DNA of 64,000 nt from Liolophura sinensis (taxonomy: Eukaryota > Mollusca > Polyplacophora > Chitonida > Chitonidae), in NCBI RefSeq assembly GCF_032854445.1, contig NC_088301.1, positions 29,002,402 through 29,066,401 on the forward strand, given 5' to 3'. The notes below the pieces were generated by a model. That model was given only the letters and a program-made list of their open reading frames with translations. It was not told where the DNA came from and did no database searches. Of this stretch, positions 53,201-62,200 are shown piece by piece. Both the position numbers and the translations under genes were made by a program. How positions within the stretch are numbered: the first letter of the stretch is position 1; the number at the start of each line of letters is the position of its first letter.

Positions 53201-56200
53201 ACTCAAAGGCTCAGTGTCTAGATCTGATTCATGTACCTTGTAGGGACACTTCAAAGGCTCAGTGTCTAGATCTGATTCATGTACCTTATAGGAACACTCA
53301 AAGGTCAGTGTCTAGATGTAATTCATGTACCTTATAGGAACACTCAAAGGCTTAGTGTCTAGATCTGATTCATCTACCTTATAGGGACACTCAAAGGCTC
53401 AGTGTCTAGATGTGATTCATGTGCCTTATAGGTCAGTGTCTAGATCTGATTCATGTACCTTATAGGGACACTCAAAGGGTCAGTGTCTAGATCTGATTCA
53501 TCTACCTCACTGGGACACTCAAAGGTCAGTGTCTAGATCTGATTCATGTACCTTATAGGGACACTCAAAGGGTCAGTGTCTAGATCTGATTCATGTACCT
53601 TATAGGGACACTCAAAGGCTCAGTGTCTAGATCTGATTCATGTACCTTATAGGGACACTCAAAGGCTCAGTGTCTAGATCTGATTCATGTACCTTATAGG
53701 GACACTCAAAGGCTCAGTGTCTAGATCTGATTCATGTACCTTGTAGGAACACTCAAAGGCTCAAGTGTCTAGATCTGATTCATGTACCTTGTAGGGACAC
53801 TCAAAGGGTCAGTGTCTAGATCTGATTCAAGTACCTTCTAGGAACACTCAAAGGCTCAGTGTCTAGATCTGATTCATGTACCTTATAGGGACACTCAAAG
53901 GTCAGTGTCTAGATCTGATTCATGTACCTTGTAGGGACACTTCAAAGGCTCAGTGTCTAGATCTGATTCATCTACCTTATAGGGACACTCAAAGGCTCAG
54001 TGTCTAGATCTGATTAATGTACCTTATAGGGACACTCAAAGGGTCAGTGTCTAGATCTGATTCATGTACCTTATCGAGACACTCAAAGGCTCAGTGTCTA
54101 GATCTGATTCATGTACCTTGTAGGGACACTTCAAAGGCTCAGTGTCTAGATCTGATTCATGTACCTTGTAGGGACACTTCAAAGGGTCAGTGTCTAGATC
54201 TGATTCATGTACCTTATAGGGACACTCAAAGGGTCAGTGTCTAGATCTGATTCATGTACCTTGTAGGGACACTCAAAGGCTCAGTGTCTAGATCTGATTC
54301 ATGTACCTTGTAGGGACACTCAAAGGCTCAGTGTCTAGATCTGATTCATGTACCTTGTAGGGACACTCATAGGGTTAGTGTCTAGATTTGACAAATGATC
54401 CTAATCACATAGATGATAACCTGTTTGAACAATATATTAGTCTAATGGCTTCAGAGAAATGCAGTGACTTCACATCAATACAGAACAACAGATATACTGC
54501 CCTAGCAGATCACCAGCTTGTGCCAGGTACAGAACAGGAGTGATGTTACAGCTGACTAACCTAAGGCTGGCTGCCTGATATAACCTGGGAACTCGTATCA
54601 AAACAATGGCATTTCCAAGATGAATTCTAAATATACAGAAAAAAATATACTGCTGTGTCAATTTGAACCATTAGTTGATGACCCTGAAGTTCCGTTTTAT
54701 ATCACTGACATCTCTGACCAGATTTCAGTCTCTGAGTTTTCAGGCGGTGAAGTTTATTCAGACATTTTCGGTTGTAGTGGTAATACAGACCGGTAAGCTG
54801 TAACTTAAAATTTAATATCCATGTAAGATTTTTTGTCTCTGGCTTCTTCACAATAAATCTCATTCCTTTACTTGAAGTTTTCTAAATTCTTACCTGTATG
54901 CAATGCCAACTGTTCTGTTGACATTTGAATCGCGCAGGTCTATATAGCCGTACATAATATAGTGTGGACGTCGGCGTCAGTATATGCAGAGATTTGCTAT
55001 CTTGTATGTGATCCAGTTTTTAGTTAATAGTTAACAGTTTTATAGTATTTTACAACCACTGAATGCAGGTGACGTTGTGGAAAGTGCCTAGAGGTCATGA
55101 TGCCAACGGAACTATTGATTGTTAGAAACTGTTGATTGTCAGCAGGGTTGTCTGTGCTGATGTCTGCAAGGTTGTCTGTGTTGATGTCTGCGAGGTTATC
55201 TGTGCTGATCTCAGCGAGGTTGTTTGTGTTGGTGTCAGTGAGGTTGTCTCTGTTGATGTCACCAAGGTTGTCTATGTTGATGTCAGCGAGGTTGTCTGTG
55301 TTGATGTCAGTGAGGTTGTCTGTGTTGATGTCACCAAGGTTGTCTATGTTGATGTCAGCGAGGTTGCCTGTGTTGGTTTCAGTGAGGTTGTCTGTGTTGA
55401 TGTCAGTGAGGTTGTCTGTGTTAATGTCACCAAGGTCGTCTGTGTTGGTTTCAGTGAGGTCGTCTGTGTTGATGTCAACGAGGTTGTCTGTGTTGGTGTC
55501 ACCAAGGTTGTGTGTGTTGGTTTCAGTGAGGTTGTCTGTGTTGGTGTCAGTGAGGTTGTCTGTGTTGGTTTCAGTAAGGTTGTCTGTGTTGATGTGAGTG
55601 AGGTTGTCTGTGTTGGTGTCAATGAGGTTGTCTGTGTTGATATCAGTGAGGTTGTCCGTGTTGGTGTCAATGAGGTTGTCTGTGTCAGCGAGGCTGTCTG
55701 TGATGGTATCAGTGAGGTTGTCTGTGTTGGTTCCTTGTTGGTTTCAGTCAGGTTGTCTGTGTTGATGTTAGCAAGGTTGTCTGTGTTGATGTCAGCAAAG
55801 TTGTCTGTGTTTATGTCAGCGAGGTTGTTTGTGTTAGTTCACCGAGGTTGATGGGGAAAAAAGGAACAATTAAAGCTGTAAATTCACTCTTTTCTAGAAT
55901 GTCGAATCAATTGAAAACTTCAAAGAAATAACTTCAAACTGGCGACACTGAAGTAGAAAATATGACAGTTAATTTAGTATTTAGAGAACAGTATGGAGAT
56001 GCCCAACATGTATGTCAAGAGCCCACCTGGTTGTGCTATGCCATGGACAGACAACTCTATACACTCCTCATGCCTGGAATCTAGCCTCATGATTCCAAAC
56101 GACCCCACAGAGATGCTGTCAGCCTCCTTCTCCCCTGAGGTTGTCTCACTATCCTACAATACACAACCAGTCAACTTTACAGTGACAAGGGCAATACTTT

Positions 56201-59200
56201 GGCATAGAACACCATAACAATACCATGGCATAGAACACCATAACGACACTATGGCATTGAACACCATAACGATAATATGGCATTGAACACCATAATGATA
56301 ATATGGCATTGAACACCATAACAATACTATGGCACAGAACACCATACCAATAGTATGGCATAGAACACCATAACAATACCATGGCATAGAACACCATAAC
56401 GATACTATGGCATAGAACACCATAACAATACTATGGCATAGAACACCATAACAATACTATGGCATAGAACATCATAAAAAGTGATGTAAGATGACATCAG
56501 CATATCGGAACAAAGGCAGAATCTTTCATGTATAAACAAGAAATCACAACAGTTTAACACAGCACCTAACAAGTGAACACCTCATTCATACATGTACCAA
56601 CACCTCATTCACACCACTACCTCATTCATACCAGACCGCTTCGGTGGCCTCAAAGTCGGGAGACCTGCAATCAAACCCGGGTCATACCAAAGACTTTTAA
56701 AAAGGTACTTATTGCTGCCTTGCTCCTTGCTCAGCACTAAGAGGTTACAGCAAAGGAAACAGCACTGACTGACTCGATGTCAGCATAGTCTAGTGTATTC
56801 GGCATGATGTTTCAATGGCGGCAGGACTTTGTCAGCGTGGACTCGCCTTGCCACAAGCAGACACAGTAAGACTGATAAATTGCTTAGTACAATATAAAGC
56901 CCCCAGCATGCATTCATTCATTCATTAATACAACCACCTCAAGGGGGGATATTTATTTATTTGATTTGTGTTTTACGCCCTGCTCTAAGGAGGGATAATA
57001 TTGCCACATAGATGCTCCATACACATGTTCACCTTCTCTTTGTGTTACGGCTCTTGTATTTTTATGTCTGAGAACATAAAGATTGTGCATCAAATTTGGG
57101 GGTAAACGTATACAAATACATTTGTAATTTGTACGCTTTTAAAAATAAATAAAATTGTAGGAGGTGACCAACATGAAAACAGACAGATTGGTAGGTCCAT
57201 AATCCAGTTAATAATCCTTTAATAAAGACTGATTTGAGTCTGAGACTGGGCATAGTTTTTGGTTATCATACTGGTTTATCTGACCTCTCCATCCTGAGTA
57301 AGCCTGCTGGAGCTGGCTCGCACGGTACTCCCAGAGATGACCAGGGACCTCAATGAAGAACTCCCCGACACTGAAATCACAACAAGAAATTACAGGTTCA
57401 TGACGTACTTCAGATGCAAGGTCTGTCCTGGCTCTGGACAGGGAATTTATACATTGTTCTGGGTAACAATATTTATTGCGGTGGCCAGCATTATGGTGGG
57501 AGGAAACCGGGCATAGCCTGGAGGAAACTCACGACCATCCGCAGGTTGTTGCCAGACCTTACCACGTACAGCCAGAGAGGAAGTCAGCATGAGCTGGACT
57601 TGAACTCACAATGACCGCTGGGTAACAATAAGCAATTGGGAGCACTCGTAGGACCATTTGCACAGTCTTATATTCACTGAGGACTGCTCCTCTTCCATCA
57701 AAACTTTCCACATAGACCTGACACCAGTCAAAAAAGTGAAAATTCTTGAGGAAGGTGTTCAATAAGTTTTAAATGTATCAGGTCCACAGCAAAAAACTGT
57801 TCAAGCCCCAGTCATGTAGCTGTCCATACATTATCATCACATGGAAAAGTCACTTAAACATATACATGCATTTATTGCTCTGATTTACTGAGGGTTTACA
57901 CCCAACCTTAGAAGTACACGTACAATGGTGCTCATGTATACTGATAAGTGTAACCAGGCATTTCCATGTGACAACAGTCGTTCTGTATCCAACATACATT
58001 GTACCTAAACAAATCTCCTACCATAAAGATCATGCCAAACTACCAGCTGAGAAGGTCGGGTCGAACACATAACCTCATTATTCAAGAGATTGCAGCGTGA
58101 GTGACACCTAAGACAACTAAGCCAGATATTCATAATGAGTATTAATTTACCACATTAATGATAATAATCACATTTTAACTCACACTATAACTACATGTAT
58201 TTAAGAATGTTCTGCAGATACCAAGGTGCAGTATTTATAGTCAGCTAAACAGAGGGCAAGATACCACCTGTGATTTCTAGTCCACACTAAACCTCTAAAC
58301 TCTTCATGTGGCCATAGTGAAAATCAGTGGTTTACACTGGGCAATCAGGTTTCCTTTACCCAAAAAACTCAGTGAATTCCACTGAAAAATTCTGGTAAAG
58401 CAACAATCAAATAAATACACAGTTCACATGACACGCATGACAGAAAACTGGTATTCCACTGAGAGCCAGCCATGATATGTCACCACAGATATATATATAT
58501 ATATATATATACCAGCATCCTCATTCTCCCTGGTCGTCCCACTGGCCTCGCTGAGTAAACCATCAGCCACCCCTAACACACAGTCTTCTATCCTGCAACA
58601 CAAATGAGAAATCAGTCAAACTGGCATTCAACTGAAACATGTAATCTTTGCTAAATGTTCCCAGTTTTCATTAGCAATACATGCAGTAAATACACTAACA
58701 TCAGACAAACCAAGGTACATGTACTTGCACCTGCTTTGGATGATCAATTGACTTCTCTTCATGATGATGGTCAGTTTTAAGGGTAGAGGTTAACCATTGA
58801 CCTTTGGCAATGCCATAATGGTTGAAGTCTTCACTGAGTGCAAGACTGTGCAAACAGCCCTATCAGCACTGTCATCTAGGTACTGTCACCAAGATACCAC
58901 AGACAGAGAATCTATAAATTCCCAGCTAAAGGTCTGGATTGAGCATGCCCCTTACGAGCATCATGGAGTCACGCACCTTATTCGAAAAAATGTAGATGTA
59001 ATCTTCAAGTTTCCTTTGATGTATGATATATGTATGTATGCATGACTGGGGTTTAATGTCGTACATAACTTTCACGAGTCATTAGGTGTGCACACATGTA
59101 TGTACATATACAGTGTCTTCTTGAGGCAGGGTGAGTCCATGTCGTCAAAGTGCTGCCACCACTGAAGTATCATGCCCAGGATACCAGACATGACATCCCA

Positions 59201-62200
59201 AGATACACTGACACTGGGCCGACCAGTCACGTTTCCTTGTTCTAGCCTCTCACTGCTGAGTGCCAAGTGAGGTAGCAGCATGTACCAAAGTCTTTGGTAT
59301 TACCAGACCCAGGTTTAATCATGAAGTCTCCTGACTTCGAGGCAGAGGCTCTATCTTAAGCCATCGAAGCAGGCAAGTTTCCTATGAAAGCATTCTTGTG
59401 GTAACATGGCTAAGATGCAAACACTGTCCATTGTATTAATGTTAGTAAACATAGGTAGCGCAAACCCTGACTGACACATTTATCAATAATGCTTAAGTAG
59501 ACACACACAGACTTCTCTGTAAAACACAGATGACACTGCCCAGCCTTTAAACGCAATGCACGTACCTGAGATAGAAGACATTTTCTGTTACTGATTCCCG
59601 AATCACAAACATGTTCTTCCGGTTGTTGACAGAGAAAGTATTGAGTCTGGCCCGTAACACTTGAACACCTGGAACAATGTCAACATGTCTCAATGAACAA
59701 CTAAGGCTGGTTCATTTATTGGGGTTTTTTTTCTCGAAATAAGACAGGGAAATAGGTGTATTTCATTGGTGTTTTATTTATTTATTTATTTGGTGGTGTT
59801 TAATGACTTACTCAAAAATATTTCACTAAAACGACAGTGGCCAGCATTATGGAAGCATTGGTGTTTTACGCAGCACTTAAAATATTTCCCTTATTCAGTG
59901 GCAGCCAGCATTATAATTGGAGGCAACCAGGTAGAGCCTGGGGAAAACCCATGGCCATCTGCACGTTACTGCCAGACTTTTCCATGTATGATCGGACAGG
60001 TATCCAGCATTATGAGTGGAGGCAACCAGGTAGAGCCTGGGGAAAACCCATGGCCATCTGCACGTTACTGCCAGACCTTTCCATGTATGACCGGACAAGT
60101 AGCCAGCATTATGAGTGGAGGCAACCAGGTAGAGCCTGGGGAAAACCCATGGCCATCTGCACGTTACTGCCAGACCTTTCCATGTATGATCGAAGAGGTA
60201 GCCAGCATTATGAGTGGAGGCAACCAGGTAGAGCCTTGGGAAAACCCATGGCCATCTGCACGTTACTGCCAGACCTTTCCATGTATTACCGGACAGGTAG
60301 CCAGCATTATGAGTGGAGGCAACCGGGTAGAGCCTTGGGAAAACCCATGGCCATCTGCAGGTTACTGCCAGACCTTTCTTGAGCTGATTTACTCAACGGC
60401 TATTAAATTTTTGAAAATATAGCTTGCGGTGACCTGTTTTCTCAAAGCCAGCAATCCCTCGATTTTCTTCACGAAGAGAGAGCTGTCCATACATCCACCC
60501 ATTAGAAGTCACATTCAGATTTCAAACTGTGCCCTACTGCACTCGTCTCAACAGAGCAGTCATGTTCATATTAGCACCCAGTCACGGAAAGAGACCCTTG
60601 AAGTTCAAGGCTAAAGCTGCTTTCTACAGCCAATACCATGGCAACATTTCAAAGTAGCACTTTTTAGTTGATAATTTCAGTTTCTCCCTTGTTTTTGCTG
60701 CAAGTTACTGCAAATGGGAATACGATTTCCAATGTAGAGTTTTAATGAAACTGAGATTTACTGCAGTAAGCATGCACTAAGTAAAATCATAGGCCATCAA
60801 GTGAGCATTAAATGAGCATGCAGCTCCCAGGTGCTGCAAGATAAAATATGATAGTAGTCTGATATGTTAATCTAGATTACTGCATACCTCTGGAGGTGCC
60901 CGAGCCTCTTGTGGGCCCGGTCTTGATGCGAGGGTGCAGGAGAAAGTGATGCTTCAGAACAGGGTCACAGGCAAAAAAGCCTGGCTTTAGCTTAAGGGTG
61001 TCCATGAGGCAAGCCTGGTTCCTCGATGTGTCTTCTTCCTCCTCTTCCAGGTCATGAGCTGTTGACAGAGATAAATATCAGAAGGTAAGGTATGTACAGG
61101 GGATATAGTCAGAATGTTTCATGCCAAAGGTGGACTGCGAACACAGCCACAATGATAATGAAGATCAAACATGGACTACTGGTAGATTTCTTAGGCCTTT
61201 TTTTTTAGTAGAGGTAACATTATTAGTGTTATAATTCAGGATTATACTTTGTGGATATGACATTCTACATATAGAAAATATGCATTCTAGAACCTAAAAT
61301 TGGCTGACTTCAGGTTTCACACCAATGTCCTCAGAGTCAGACTTGATCGAACAGACCAATCAACTAACAGATCCCCACAAGCCAAAGAAGCAGTGTTAAT
61401 TTTGATTATCAGAGGGGTCATGCATGTTTGCAGTAAATTCTACCAGTCAGTTACCTCCCATTTTTTTGTGACAGATATATGAGTGAATGGGACATTTAAT
61501 CGCGTTGTTGGAGATGTTGTACCTGAGGGCTGTTGCTTGAGCTTAGTGATGGAGTCTCGTTTCCATGTGACATCCTCATCAGCCTCTGGCACCAGTAGCA
61601 GGTTACACATCCGGGTCTCATACAAGTTCAGCAGTAGCATGTGCTGTCAAACAGCAAATAACTATAAACACAACGTTTACTGTAAAACTAGAACGCTGTG
61701 TTCCTAGCCAAGAGACCAAATGTTGAATTTAGTAGATTTCATAACACGTAAAGCCTTTAAAAAATCAGCCTCAGTAAGTTCTGCTCAGCTTTTTGACTTA
61801 AAGTGAGATGAACATGTCTAAAGCCGAAAAGGCCCAAAACTCAGATAAAACATGTTCAAACGTATACTGGACAGCGAAGAAATATCAGCACAGATTTGGT
61901 CAAGATAAATCATAAAAATCAGTGGCGACAACATCAAATAATAAATAAAACAAATGAAAATTTTATCAATTGTATCAATGTTCCATCAAAAACCATTATA
62001 ATCCCAACTTCAGTAAAATTAGGACGAAATGTACGCTTTGATAGCGGTTTGTTAAGGAATTATGTCAGACTGAGGGTTTTTTGTTCATTTATTTTTTCAC
62101 TTAAATGATGGCAATTAGTATATTATTGGTGGAGGAAACCAGAGAGTTTAAAGTAAACCAAAGACCAATGGCACATTACACTGGTGAAGGTTTTCACATG

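Noticed and set aside
55132-55851. 239-codon + strand open frame of VVCVDVSE repeats
   Set aside because: The 24-bp period keeps the frame open automatically; several frames on both strands are open too, and no gene-like sequence flanks it.
57640-57765. Exon-like - strand frame VYVESFDGRGAVLSEYKTVQ to close the exon 7-8 phase gap
   Set aside because: It matches the SINE-B body (AAGACTGTGCAAA region), and in the phase required after exon 7 it hits a stop.
59112-59255. SZT2-like exon between exons 6 and 7 (SERLEQGNVTGRPSV...)
   Set aside because: Phases fit, but the block aligns with SINE-C sequence at 56.6-56.9 kb and is flanked by that SINE's tail and head. Exon 6 joins exon 7 correctly without it.
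59766-60422. 218-codon + strand open frame
   Set aside because: It is a SINE-derived tandem repeat with a 99-bp period; the peptide simply repeats the SINE body.
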